Origin: URNF01 sp045649855
GTDB lineage: Bacteria > Bacillota > Clostridia > Oscillospirales > Acutalibacteraceae
Assembly: GCA_045649855.1 (NCBI GenBank)
Contig: JAZRQN010000137.1
Location: 1-22,509 of the forward strand
Length of the DNA stretch: 22,509 nucleotides
Direction of reading: 5' to 3'
Shown here: in pieces, positions 12,190-20,267 of the stretch
Position numbering within the stretch: the first letter of the stretch is position 1
How the letters are laid out: every line of letters begins with the position of its first letter
Notes under the pieces: generated by a model
Database searches by the model: none
Told to the model about the DNA's origin: nothing
What the model saw: only the letters and a program-made list of their open reading frames with translations
Position numbers and translations under genes: made by a program

Positions 12190-13377
12190 ATGCAGAACAT
12201 ATTGAGACGCACTTGGGCGGAGATCGATCTGGACCGTCTGTGCCACAACTATACGGTCATCAAAAGCGCAACTTCCGCCGACAGCACTATTATGGCGGTG
12301 ATCAAAGCAGACGCATACGGCCACGGCGCCGTAACCGTTGCAAAAACGTACAGCGAACTCGGAGTTGGCTTTTTTGCCGTTTCCAATTTAGAAGAAGCGT
12401 TGCAATTACGCGCCGCTGACATTCAGCAACCCATTTTGATTCTCTCCTATACCCCTCCCACGCAAGCAGCCACTTTGGCACAAAACAATATCACGCAGAC
12501 CATCGTGGATCTCCCCCACGCTCTGGCATTTCAGAAAGCGGCGCAAGATGCCAATGTAAACGTGCGCGTGCACCTAAAAGTAGACACGGGCATGACACGC
12601 GTCGGATTTGTGCACCAAACCGCAGAAGACCGCGCGATCGCTCTGGAAGAATTGACAACCGCCGCGCGTTTGGAAAATCTCATTCCCGAAGGCATTTTCA
12701 CCCATTTTGCCACTGCGGACGATATGGATGACACTATGGCGCGCGCACAATTTGAGCGGTTTACTCAAACCGTGGAAGATCTTGCCGATCGCGGCATTTC
12801 TTTTACGTTCAAACATTGTTGCAACAGCGCCGCCATCGAGCGCTTCCCCGAGATGCATCTTGATCTGGTGCGCCCCGGTATTATCTTGTACGGCTTGGCA
12901 CCGGACGCATCCTGGATGCAGGATCTGCTGCCTTTAAAGCAGGTTATGCAACTCAAAACTTCCGTTTCGATGGTAAAATCGATCAAAGCCGGCACTTCCC
13001 TCAGTTACGGTGCTACTTACACCGCACAAAAAGATATGCAGATTGCCACCGTTTCCATCGGTTACGCAGACGGTTATCCGCGCGTCATGGCAGGAAAAGC
13101 CTACATGCTGGTGAACGGACAAAAAGCACCCGTAGTCGGCAGAGTCTGCATGGATCAATGTATGCTGGACGTTACCGATCTGTCTGTCAAGCCCGGTGAT
13201 GAAGTTACCGTGTTCGGCGACGGTCTGTCCACCGACATCTACGCCGCGTGGATGAACACCATCAATTATGAAGCGGTGTGCTGTGTCGGTAAACGCGTAC
13301 CGCGTATTTACATCAAAAACGGCACATACTTCGATTGTGAAAATTCAATCTTTCATCCGAGCGAGGACGAGATATGA
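12190..13377 (+). CDS. alr: Alanine racemase
   Basis: This PLP enzyme interconverts L- and D-alanine and supplies D-Ala for peptidoglycan; spore formers also use the activity to restrain germination. The 395-residue length is normal. The N-terminal TIM-barrel carries the PLP lysine at residue 39 in AVIKADAYGHG. Other landmarks are RTWAEIDLD at the start, VHLKVDTGMTRVGF, THFATAD, and RPGIILYGL. The C-terminal domain has the catalytic tyrosine within LSYGATYTA, and GYADGYPR and GRVCMDQCMLDV. GGGAGGG precedes the ATG. It is the first gene of the operon and overlaps mnmA by four bases (ATGA). Confidence 0.96.
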   Translation: MQNILRRTWAEIDLDRLCHNYTVIKSATSADSTIMAVIKADAYGHGAVTVAKTYSELGVGFFAVSNLEEALQLRAADIQQPILILSYTPPTQAATLAQNNITQTIVDLPHALAFQKAAQDANVNVRVHLKVDTGMTRVGFVHQTAEDRAIALEELTTAARLENLIPEGIFTHFATADDMDDTMARAQFERFTQTVEDLADRGISFTFKHCCNSAAIERFPEMHLDLVRPGIILYGLAPDASWMQDLLPLKQVMQLKTSVSMVKSIKAGTSLSYGATYTAQKDMQIATVSIGYADGYPRVMAGKAYMLVNGQKAPVVGRVCMDQCMLDVTDLSVKPGDEVTVFGDGLSTDIYAAWMNTINYEAVCCVGKRVPRIYIKNGTYFDCENSIFHPSEDEI

Positions 13378-14441
13378 GCAAAAAGGTATTGGTAGCAATG
13401 AGCGGCGGCGTAGACAGCGCCATGACCGCGGCATTGTTGCTGGAAAGTGGATACACTTTACACGGCGCAACCATGCAGTTGTACTGCGGTAAAGGCGATG
13501 AAGCGGTGTGCGGTTCGGGGCGCGATGCGGCAGATGCCGCCGCGTTGGCAGAGTCGCTGGGATTTCCGCACGAAACACTCCCCTATACCGATGAATTCGC
13601 AAAGCAGGTCATCAGCCGTTTTGTGGACGGATACGCCAAAGGTGAAACGCCCAACCCGTGCATTGAATGTAATCGGTATATGAAATTCGATCAACTGTTA
13701 CAACGGGCAAAAGCGCTGGATTGCGCGTATATTGCCACCGGACACTATGCACGCGTGGAACAGGACCCGACAAGCGGACGATACCTGCTGAAAAAGCCGT
13801 TTGATCTGTCCAAAGATCAAACGTACGTGTTGTATCACCTGTCCCAGGAACAGTTGGCGCACACGATGTTTCCGCTTGGCGAATACCTGAAAAGCGATAT
13901 TCGTCAAATGGCCGCAGAACGCGGTTTTTCGATGGCAACAAAGCCCGATAGCCAAGACATCTGTTTTGTCCCTGACGGCGATTACGCGGCGTTTTTGCGC
14001 GAATATGCAGGCGTTATCGCCAAGCGTGGCGATTATATCGATACAAACGGTAAAACGATCGGCACACACGAAGGACATATCCACTACACCATCGGTCAAC
14101 GCAAAGGACTGGGTGTAGCATTCGGGCAGCCGATGTACGTCATCGATAAAGATGCAAAGCACAACACCGTAACCCTTGGTACAAAAGAGCAGTTGCCCGT
14201 TACCGCGCTGTTTGCCGATGACGTCAACTGGATCTCCATTGAAAATCTGACCGCGCCCATCCGTGTAACAGTCAAAACGCGGTATCACCAGCCCGAAACC
14301 CCCGCCACCGTTTCCCCTGCAGACGGCGGCGTTTTGGTAACGTTAGACCGTCCGCAAGTCGCAGCGCCCGGACAAGCCGTGGTGTTTTACGACGGCGACA
14401 CGGTCGTTGGAGGCGGCACCATCCGCGAATTGAAACGATAA
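13374..14441 (+). CDS. mnmA: tRNA-uridine 2-sulfurtransferase
   Basis: This enzyme thiolates U34 in the anticodon of Lys, Glu and Gln tRNAs, using ATP and sulfur from a cysteine desulfurase. The 355-residue protein shows the PP-loop SGGVDS (10-15), the PNPCIECN block with Cys96 and Cys99, TGHYAR, SKDQTYVLY, and DSQDICF with Cys197, the second catalytic cysteine. The C-terminal part has GQRKGLG and the beta-barrel region. The length fits the family. The start overlaps the alr stop, and GAGG lies upstream at good spacing. A tRNA-Gln(TTG) target lies in this same window at 158-231. Confidence 0.95.
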   Translation: MSKKVLVAMSGGVDSAMTAALLLESGYTLHGATMQLYCGKGDEAVCGSGRDAADAAALAESLGFPHETLPYTDEFAKQVISRFVDGYAKGETPNPCIECNRYMKFDQLLQRAKALDCAYIATGHYARVEQDPTSGRYLLKKPFDLSKDQTYVLYHLSQEQLAHTMFPLGEYLKSDIRQMAAERGFSMATKPDSQDICFVPDGDYAAFLREYAGVIAKRGDYIDTNGKTIGTHEGHIHYTIGQRKGLGVAFGQPMYVIDKDAKHNTVTLGTKEQLPVTALFADDVNWISIENLTAPIRVTVKTRYHQPETPATVSPADGGVLVTLDRPQVAAPGQAVVFYDGDTVVGGGTIRELKR

Positions 14442-14452
14442 TCGGAGGTACT

Positions 14453-15106
14453 ATGGAACCCATTGCTATCATACACACCGATTTCCCCGAAAAATTCGGC
14501 ATTCCGCGACAAAGCGGTCTGGTAGACACGCGCGGCGTGATTGAATTTTTACCGCCATATAACGATCCATCCGCCGTCAGAGGATTGGACGGGTTTTCAC
14601 ACATTTGGATTTTGTGGCAGTTTTCAGAAAACCTGAAAGACGGATGGTCTCCCACCGTGCGACCGCCGCGTCTTGGCGGAAATACGCGTATGGGCGTATT
14701 TGCCACCCGTTCACCGTTTCGTCCCAACCCCATCGGATTATCCTGTGTGAAACTGGAAGCGATCGAAACCGTAAGCGACAACGCACCGTTGCTCATCGTC
14801 AGCGGTGCCGATTTGATGGACGGCACACCGATCTATGATATCAAACCGTATCTCCCCCACGCGGATTGCATTCCCGAAGCGACAGGCGGTTTTTCCGCAC
14901 CTCTCACCGCGTATGCTCTCAAAGTGGAGTTTCCTGCACATTTTGAATGCGAAAAGCGCGAAGAATTGATCAAAATCCTCGAACAAGATCCGCGCCCGTC
15001 GTATCACAACGATGAACGCACCTACGGTTTGAGTTTTGCAGGTTACGAAATCAAATTTCACGTCGAAAAGGACACGGTATATGTGGACGACATACAAAAG
15101 CCGTAA
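14453..15106 (+). CDS. trmO: tRNA t6A37 methyltransferase TrmO-like (YaeB/TsaA family)
   Basis: A 217-residue member of the TrmO/TsaA family, which N6-methylates the t6A37 base of threonine tRNAs with S-adenosylmethionine. The beta-barrel domain shows IAIIHTDFPEKFGIPRQSG near the N terminus, LDGFSHIWILW (about 44-54), the family hallmark GVFATRSPFRPNPIGLS (about 81-97), and LMDGTPIYDIKPYLPHAD (about 121-138). A C-terminal extension of about 70 residues follows, with YGLSFAGYEIKF, as in other bacterial members. A CGGAGG ribosome site precedes the ATG. It forms an RNA-modification pair with mnmA, eleven bases upstream. Confidence 0.92.
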   Translation: MEPIAIIHTDFPEKFGIPRQSGLVDTRGVIEFLPPYNDPSAVRGLDGFSHIWILWQFSENLKDGWSPTVRPPRLGGNTRMGVFATRSPFRPNPIGLSCVKLEAIETVSDNAPLLIVSGADLMDGTPIYDIKPYLPHADCIPEATGGFSAPLTAYALKVEFPAHFECEKREELIKILEQDPRPSYHNDERTYGLSFAGYEIKFHVEKDTVYVDDIQKP

Positions 15107-15134
15107 CTCACATCGCCGGCAGAGAGGTGAACAG

Positions 15135-16241
15135 ATGGATATATCACGCAAGACCGTATGCTTTGTTACCAGCACGTTACAAGGAGGCGGTGCGCAACGG
15201 GTTTTGGTGAATATCGCAAATCGCTTTGCGCAAGACGGTTGGCAAACACATCTGATTTGCTTTGTCAGCCAAAACATACCGGCACTGTTTTCGGTGGATC
15301 CCGCTATCCATCTACATCATTTGCCGCGCGGATACACCATTAAAGACAAACTCATGCCGCGCTGCACCGCCATGCTGCGTGCTTTATTACAAGAGATCTC
15401 TCCTGACGTTGTGATACCGTTTTTGATGCCCACCACCGCATACACTTTCCGCGCCGCAAAAAAACTGGGAATCAAAATAATCGTCAGTGAGCGAAACGAT
15501 CCGGTTCGCACCCCCGTAGACCCGTATTGGAGGCGATTGCGGGATCATATTTTCAAGCATGCAGACGGTTGTGTTTTTCAAACAGAAAACGCCTTCTCCT
15601 ATTTTGGCGATACCGTCAAACGACACGCGATCATCCGCAACCCTATCAATTTAGCCGGTACCCGCACCGATCGTATTACAGCCGCCGAACGCGAAAACCG
15701 CGTGGTGTGCGTTGGCAAATACGAGCCACAGAAAAACCTTGATTTCCTCTTGGAAGTTTTTAACGAGTTTTCAAAAACACATCCGCAGTACATATTGGAA
15801 GTATACGGGAATGACTATCACCGTCGCCGTCTGCCGCTTCAGCAAAGAGCCGCGGCACTCGGCATCGCTGATAAAGTATATCTTCACGAAGCGCGTCCCG
15901 ATATTTTCGACGTCATTTACAACGCACGTATGTGTGTACTACCGTCCAAATACGAAGGGATGCCCAACGCGCTGATCGAGAGTGTGTCTTTGGGCGTACC
16001 CAGCATCGCCAGTGATTGCCCCGCATACGGTGGACGAGAAATTGTTCGCAACGGTGAAAACGGTTTTCTGCTCCCTGTGAATGACCATACCGCTTTCGTA
16101 AACGCTATGTGCCGCTTGGCAGATGATGACGCACTGGCAGATACATTCACACAAGAAGGTAAAAAAACCGCCGAACTATTTTCTATCGACCGCATCTACC
16201 CACAATGGAAAGCGTTGGTTTTGGATATTCTAAAAGCATAA
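15135..16241 (+). CDS. GT4-type glycosyltransferase
   Basis: A GT-B fold glycosyltransferase of 368 residues. The N-terminal domain opens with CFVTSTLQGGGAQRVLVNIANRF, the acceptor-side glycine loop of GT4 enzymes. The C-terminal domain has VCVGKYEPQKNLDFLL, then PSKYEGMPNALIES with the E-x7-E motif, followed by SLGVPSIASDC and GENGFLLPVND, which bind the nucleotide sugar. The start at 15135 follows AGAGAGGTG; the frame is open further upstream, but that overlaps trmO without a ribosome site. It is the last gene of the alr operon and ends at the terminator at 16254-16303. Donor and acceptor are unknown; a surface glycan role is inferred. Confidence 0.88.
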   Translation: MDISRKTVCFVTSTLQGGGAQRVLVNIANRFAQDGWQTHLICFVSQNIPALFSVDPAIHLHHLPRGYTIKDKLMPRCTAMLRALLQEISPDVVIPFLMPTTAYTFRAAKKLGIKIIVSERNDPVRTPVDPYWRRLRDHIFKHADGCVFQTENAFSYFGDTVKRHAIIRNPINLAGTRTDRITAAERENRVVCVGKYEPQKNLDFLLEVFNEFSKTHPQYILEVYGNDYHRRRLPLQQRAAALGIADKVYLHEARPDIFDVIYNARMCVLPSKYEGMPNALIESVSLGVPSIASDCPAYGGREIVRNGENGFLLPVNDHTAFVNAMCRLADDDALADTFTQEGKKTAELFSIDRIYPQWKALVLDILKA

Positions 16242-16253
16242 TCGGAATAAGAA

Positions 16254-16303
16254 AAAAAGAGAAGGTATCCTAACGGAGTGCTCCGAAGATACCTTCTCTT
16301 TTT
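16254..16303. terminator. Bidirectional terminator with internal stem
   Basis: A perfect 16-bp stem (16254-16269 with 16288-16303) flanked by A-run and T-run. Its loop contains a second small hairpin (CGGAG-TG-CTCCG, 16274-16285). It lies between the convergent glycosyltransferase and ATP-grasp genes and overlaps the stop codon of the latter by two bases. Confidence 0.9.
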
Positions 16304-17618
16304 AGTTGTGCATCAATCCACCGAAATACTTGTCATATTCATCCGGGGTAAAACGATCTCTGCCGCCCGCAGAGAAAAAGGTAAACTCGCCAAAAAAGAA
16401 CCGTTTCGGCGTTCCCATCATATCAACCCGCACGTGTTCAAAACGTTCAGACAACCGCTCCGCCGTTTCCAGCATCTCTTCAAAATAAGGCGGTTTGTCA
16501 TACATCACCGTCCCACGCTCGTATCCGTACGAAAACGGCAGTTCACGAAACTCACGATCTACCACCATCTGGAACGGTTCGTTATTTTCGCTGTTCCGTT
16601 CCAGTTCGCGTACCACCAGGACAAACGCCGCTTTACCGTTAAAACAATAAAATTTGTAGTCTGTCAGTTGGGGTATATACTCCATCAACAGAAAGTTGTT
16701 CCAAAACCCGTACACCGGCTCGTTTTTGTATAAACCGTAATGCACACCTTTCACATAGTCAAGCACACGGTTCACGACTTTACGGTTGTAAACAGCCTTA
16801 TTTTCAATCACAACATTCAAACCGCTGGCATTGGTCGGCTTGATCACAAACCGCTCCGGTAATTGCTCCCACCGCTTAGCAGATATACCGTGATACACCA
16901 CCCCTAAGCACGTGGGCAATAATTCACCGTATCCTCTTTTCAGCAGCCACCGTCTCACTTTACCCTTATCGACATACTTTCTGTAACGCCGATACCGTGC
17001 CTGCGTCTTGTTGCGGTTAAGCGTTTCATTATAGGTGGTGGGAGACTGCGGCAACGCATATCCCCACTCTTTTTCAAACGACTTTTCCACTCGTTGACGG
17101 CGGCGGAATACCGCCTCTATCAACTCCGAAAACTTCATGCGGGCAAACAACGCCTTGACCTGCAGATAGTGCTTCGGATAAAAATCCATCGACAATCGCT
17201 TTTCAAGATACGTGATGATCTGCGACGATGCAACGGCAACATCAGCGGATACAGACCAATGACGGCCGCGCATCACACATTCGCCGTCGCAGGAAATTTC
17301 AAATACCTTTTGTCGTGCATAAGACACAAACATCGATGCGGCAGTATCTTCCGCATTCACGCAAACCGTTTGTGGTTTGACCACCTTTAGTATCTTCAAA
17401 AACGTACCGCGCCCTTTGGGAGTTTGATGTAAAGATGCGGTGTACAGATCCACTTTTTTTGAAAAAGCGTTTTGCGCTTGCAAAAAGCACTCATCACGCA
17501 CCAACACCGCCACTTTCACGGCGTTTTTGGCTTGATAGTTGATCAGACGAATCAACCACCCGTTGTTGTCAACTTCAGACAAGACATAGCAGATCTTCCC
17601 AAGTCCTTTAAGTTTCAT
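16302..17618 (-). CDS. TupA-like ATP-grasp protein with extra N-terminal domain
   Basis: The protein has 438 residues from ATG 17618 (GGAG at six-base spacing; an ATG at 17636 is poorer). The C-terminal 240 residues match the TupA-like ATP-grasp family: LPERFVIKPTNASGLNVVI (about 253-271), LLMEYIPQLTDYKFYCFNGK (about 310-329), FEHVRVDMM (about 393-401) and FFFGEFTFFSAGG (about 406-418). TupA is required for teichuronopeptide synthesis in alkaliphilic Bacillus, where an amino acid polymer is joined to polyglucuronate. The N-terminal 165 residues show alternating strands and helices (KICYVLSEVDNNGWLIRLI, VVKPQTVCVNAEDTAA, KVFEISCDGECVMRG), reminiscent of a Rossmann or GT-B half-domain, but I do not recognise a family. 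A basic linker (about 165-230) joins the parts. It is the last gene of the minus-strand glycan operon. Confidence 0.82.
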   Translation of the reverse strand: MKLKGLGKICYVLSEVDNNGWLIRLINYQAKNAVKVAVLVRDECFLQAQNAFSKKVDLYTASLHQTPKGRGTFLKILKVVKPQTVCVNAEDTAASMFVSYARQKVFEISCDGECVMRGRHWSVSADVAVASSQIITYLEKRLSMDFYPKHYLQVKALFARMKFSELIEAVFRRRQRVEKSFEKEWGYALPQSPTTYNETLNRNKTQARYRRYRKYVDKGKVRRWLLKRGYGELLPTCLGVVYHGISAKRWEQLPERFVIKPTNASGLNVVIENKAVYNRKVVNRVLDYVKGVHYGLYKNEPVYGFWNNFLLMEYIPQLTDYKFYCFNGKAAFVLVVRELERNSENNEPFQMVVDREFRELPFSYGYERGTVMYDKPPYFEEMLETAERLSERFEHVRVDMMGTPKRFFFGEFTFFSAGGRDRFTPDEYDKYFGGLMHN

Positions 17619-17660
17619 TCTCAACTCCTGTATCATCTGACAGCCAGCGTTTCTTATCCA

Positions 17661-18179
17661 TCAACTCGTAGAAAAAGGTTCTGGATATCGAATAAATATA
17701 CATATCGTGATACGCGTTCCGTTATAGTACTTATACTCTTTCAGACACGCTTCTTTTGTCAAGCCCAGCGCATCGTGTATTTTCAAACTCACGCTGTTAA
17801 AAGCAAACACCTCGGTGAATATCTTGCGAACATTATAAAACCGAAACAGATAATCCATAAATTTCGCCGCCGCAAACAAGCCGTAAAACCGAGACTGGAA
17901 TTTTGGCTTGATATAAACGGTAATTTTCATATGGCTGTCGTTTTTCATATAATCGTATGCCAACGCAAAACCGATCAAGTTATCTTTTTGGTCAAAAATC
18001 AGCTTGAATTCCGCATACTTTTTCTCGATGTGCCGCTTGAACACAGGTTCAAATTGTTCAATCGTGAGATACTGCCTCGTCGGCAGGATGTTCAACCGCT
18101 GATCCTGATCGCTGTATATCTCGTAGATCTCCGCTAAATATTCATCCCTAAAATTCACAAGTCGCACCGTGTTTTTCAT
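17661..18179 (-). CDS. GNAT-family N-acetyltransferase (RimJ/RimL-like)
   Basis: The 172-residue protein has the GNAT order: LVNFRDEYLAEIYEIYSD at the start, DNLIGFALAYDY in the central strand, MKITVYIKPKFQSRFYGLFAAAKFMDYLF where acetyl-CoA binds (the loop is a poor match to Q/R-x-x-G-x-G/A), and RKIFTEVFAFNSVSLKIHDALGLTKEACLKEYKYYNG at the C terminus, as in RimJ/RimL relatives. Within this operon it may acetylate an amino sugar on a nucleotide-sugar intermediate, but that is inference. I start at ATG 18179, with AAAGGG upstream, 12 bases after the dehydrogenase-like gene. Confidence 0.85.
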   Translation of the reverse strand: MKNTVRLVNFRDEYLAEIYEIYSDQDQRLNILPTRQYLTIEQFEPVFKRHIEKKYAEFKLIFDQKDNLIGFALAYDYMKNDSHMKITVYIKPKFQSRFYGLFAAAKFMDYLFRFYNVRKIFTEVFAFNSVSLKIHDALGLTKEACLKEYKYYNGTRITICIFIRYPEPFSTS

Positions 18180-18191
18180 ATGCCACACCCT

Positions 18192-18950
18192 TTAGGACTG
18201 TTTTAATTTTTCGTTTTTACAGTGAACCGCTTGCATCAACGTGCTGTCCGCATCCACTGCACGCGCCTGCTCAATAACAGATAACACATCTTTTGGCAGG
18301 CAAGAACCACCATATCCGCGATTGTCTTCATATACGAAGGTGTGACTTCTGCCGATGCGGGGATCCGCCAACCATATTTCCCTGGCCTTATTATAATCAA
18401 CGTGCAATTTTCGCGCTAAATCATACATCTCATTACAAAAAATGACCTTGGTCGCCAAAAAAGCGTTTTCCATATATTTCGCAAACTCCGCCTCATCCGA
18501 ATCAGTAATATAGATTTGCACGTTCGAGGTATATACCTGTTTGTAAGCGCAAATAGCACGGTCAACCGCCGCGGCATCACCACCAAACGACAACCACTGT
18601 CTGTCGGATAAGTTGGCAAACGGATGCGCCACCGTTTCGCCGTAATATTCCGGCTGAAAAACAATGGATTTATGATATTTCAGTGACATTTCACGCGTGA
18701 AACCGACGTATACGGTAGAGCGCAATACGATGGTCTGCACTTCCAGCCAACCGATCACCTCTTCCACGATGCTCGTATTACAACTGCCGTCCGCATTGGA
18801 AGGAGTGGGAACACAAACAAAAGCGATGTCGCATCCGTTGATGGCTTCTTTCGTGCCGATTCCCAGCGGTTGGTCATATATTTCAGCATCTGTAAAAAGC
18901 GCCGCCATCGCCTTTCCTACATGTCCATAGCCTACAATTCCGATTTTCAT
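18192..18950 (-). CDS. Short UDP-glucose/GDP-mannose dehydrogenase-like protein
   Basis: The protein has an N-terminal NAD-binding Rossmann domain (GIVGYGHVGKA, 4-14; FVCVPTPSNADGS, 44-56), RSTVYVGFT (77-85), FQPEYYGE (98-105), and the central domain with EFAKYMENAFLATKVIFCNEM (155-175) and catalytic Cys217 in GYGGSCLPKD. This is the four-electron dehydrogenase family that makes UDP-glucuronate and related uronic acids. Usual members have 390-450 residues; this one stops at 252, just after the central helix, and lacks the whole C-terminal nucleotide-sugar-binding domain. The next gene follows after 12 bases, so the missing domain is not encoded downstream. Whether it is still active is open. 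GAGAGGG precedes the ATG. Confidence 0.88.
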   Translation of the reverse strand: MKIGIVGYGHVGKAMAALFTDAEIYDQPLGIGTKEAINGCDIAFVCVPTPSNADGSCNTSIVEEVIGWLEVQTIVLRSTVYVGFTREMSLKYHKSIVFQPEYYGETVAHPFANLSDRQWLSFGGDAAAVDRAICAYKQVYTSNVQIYITDSDEAEFAKYMENAFLATKVIFCNEMYDLARKLHVDYNKAREIWLADPRIGRSHTFVYEDNRGYGGSCLPKDVLSVIEQARAVDADSTLMQAVHCKNEKLKQS

Positions 18951-18981
18951 ATTCTAACCCTCTCTTTTGCGATAGAGTGTA

Positions 18982-20250
18982 TTATTCATCCGTTTTCATC
19001 GCCCAATCATCGCCGAGCGCTGTCATCCACATGTTGCCGATATTGGAAATGGAAAGCATTGTGCGCACCGCCGCACCATTATCGGACAGTGTAGCAGCCA
19101 ATTCAGGAGAACGAATGGCCGCCGTCATCGCTTCCACCAATGCCAACGCATCTCCCATCGGCACCAGTAAACCGTTTTCGCCATGTCGGATCGTGGCACG
19201 TGCACCACCACCGTGACAGTCGGTGCAAATGGTTGGCAATCCGATCGCCATTGCTTCGATCATGGAATTGGATATGCCTTCCCGATCGGAAGTGGACACA
19301 AACATCGCATCATGCAAAACCTCTTCATGCACGTGCGGTGTAAAATCAAAAAAGGTGACAACCTCTTGCAACGCTTTTTCTTTCACCAATGACAACAGTT
19401 GTTGTTTTTCGCTACCGTCGCCATAAATGTGCAACCGATAATCCGGATATTGCTCATACAATAATCCGAACGCCTGTATCAGCAACGGCAGATTTTTCGG
19501 TTTTTCCACCCTGCAAAACGTGACGATGTTCCGATTTCGCGCAGCTGTGGACGGCATTGGTAAATTCTCCATGATCGGGTTGGGTATCACATACGTTTTC
19601 AGTCGCGGCAGGTATGTATAAAACCGTCTCATCTCTTCTGTTTGAAAAAAAGCGGCTTGTGCGCGCGGATAAAAGTGCCTTTTCAGCAGATTGAAAACAC
19701 TGTCTTTGGGAAACTCTATATCCGGAGAAGTGCATTCTGCAAAGGCAAAATCGTTAGGTAAAGTTTGCAAAGCTGCCGCCGTGGCTATATTGCAAAAGGT
19801 CATCCACGACACCACTTTATACGCCGGAAACCGTTTCACGTATGCGTAAATACGTCGTATATACAGATCCTCCAACTGTTTCAACTGCGCCTTCGCGGCT
19901 TGCATATCAGCAGCAGTAAAACTCGCATCTGCATCATACGGCAAAACCGTTTGCCGCTCGTACGGCACACAGGTAATATCTTCATTCACAAGAGTTTCTT
20001 CCCCGTCATGTAAAAGATACACCACTTCCACATTTTCGTGGACAGGAACAGAAACCTTCGGCGCATCCACAAGACAAATATCTATCTCCAAGCCGTTGTG
20101 ATGCGGTTTACATGCATACATTTTATGGACGTCGAGCAGTACCAGCTTTACATTCACACCGTGTTCCGCAAGGTAATTTGCCACACGCACACAACGTCTT
20201 TCGGCACCGCCCACGCTATACGTATGCAAAATAAACATCACGTTTTCCAT
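18982..20250 (-). CDS. GT4-type glycosyltransferase (paralogue 2)
   Basis: A 422-residue GT-B glycosyltransferase. The N terminus is MFILHTYSVGGAERRCVRVANYLAEHG with the GT4 glycine loop. An insertion with acidic and hydrophobic patches occupies about 45-125. The C-terminal half has TFCRVEKPKNLPLLIQAF, LHIYGDGSEKQQL, STSDREGISNSMIEAM with E-x7-E, and CTDCHGGGARATIRHGENGLLVP. It is clearly similar throughout to the next gene upstream (20268-21440), including the shared CHGGGA and YPRAQA-FQT blocks, so the pair arose by duplication. The gap between them is 17 bases. It probably adds a sugar to a surface polymer; donor and acceptor are unknown. Confidence 0.9.
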   Translation of the reverse strand: MENVMFILHTYSVGGAERRCVRVANYLAEHGVNVKLVLLDVHKMYACKPHHNGLEIDICLVDAPKVSVPVHENVEVVYLLHDGEETLVNEDITCVPYERQTVLPYDADASFTAADMQAAKAQLKQLEDLYIRRIYAYVKRFPAYKVVSWMTFCNIATAAALQTLPNDFAFAECTSPDIEFPKDSVFNLLKRHFYPRAQAAFFQTEEMRRFYTYLPRLKTYVIPNPIMENLPMPSTAARNRNIVTFCRVEKPKNLPLLIQAFGLLYEQYPDYRLHIYGDGSEKQQLLSLVKEKALQEVVTFFDFTPHVHEEVLHDAMFVSTSDREGISNSMIEAMAIGLPTICTDCHGGGARATIRHGENGLLVPMGDALALVEAMTAAIRSPELAATLSDNGAAVRTMLSISNIGNMWMTALGDDWAMKTDE

Positions 20251-20267
20251 ATTGTCCGTATCTTCCT

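Noticed and set aside
13698..14288. Minus-strand frame of 196 codons
   Set aside because: Antisense to the catalytic region of mnmA.
15036..15134. N-terminal extension of the glycosyltransferase at 15135 overlapping trmO
   Set aside because: The extension encodes basic, non-conserved residues in the shadow of trmO, whereas ATG 15135 has an AGAGAGGTG site and gives the normal GT4 N terminus.
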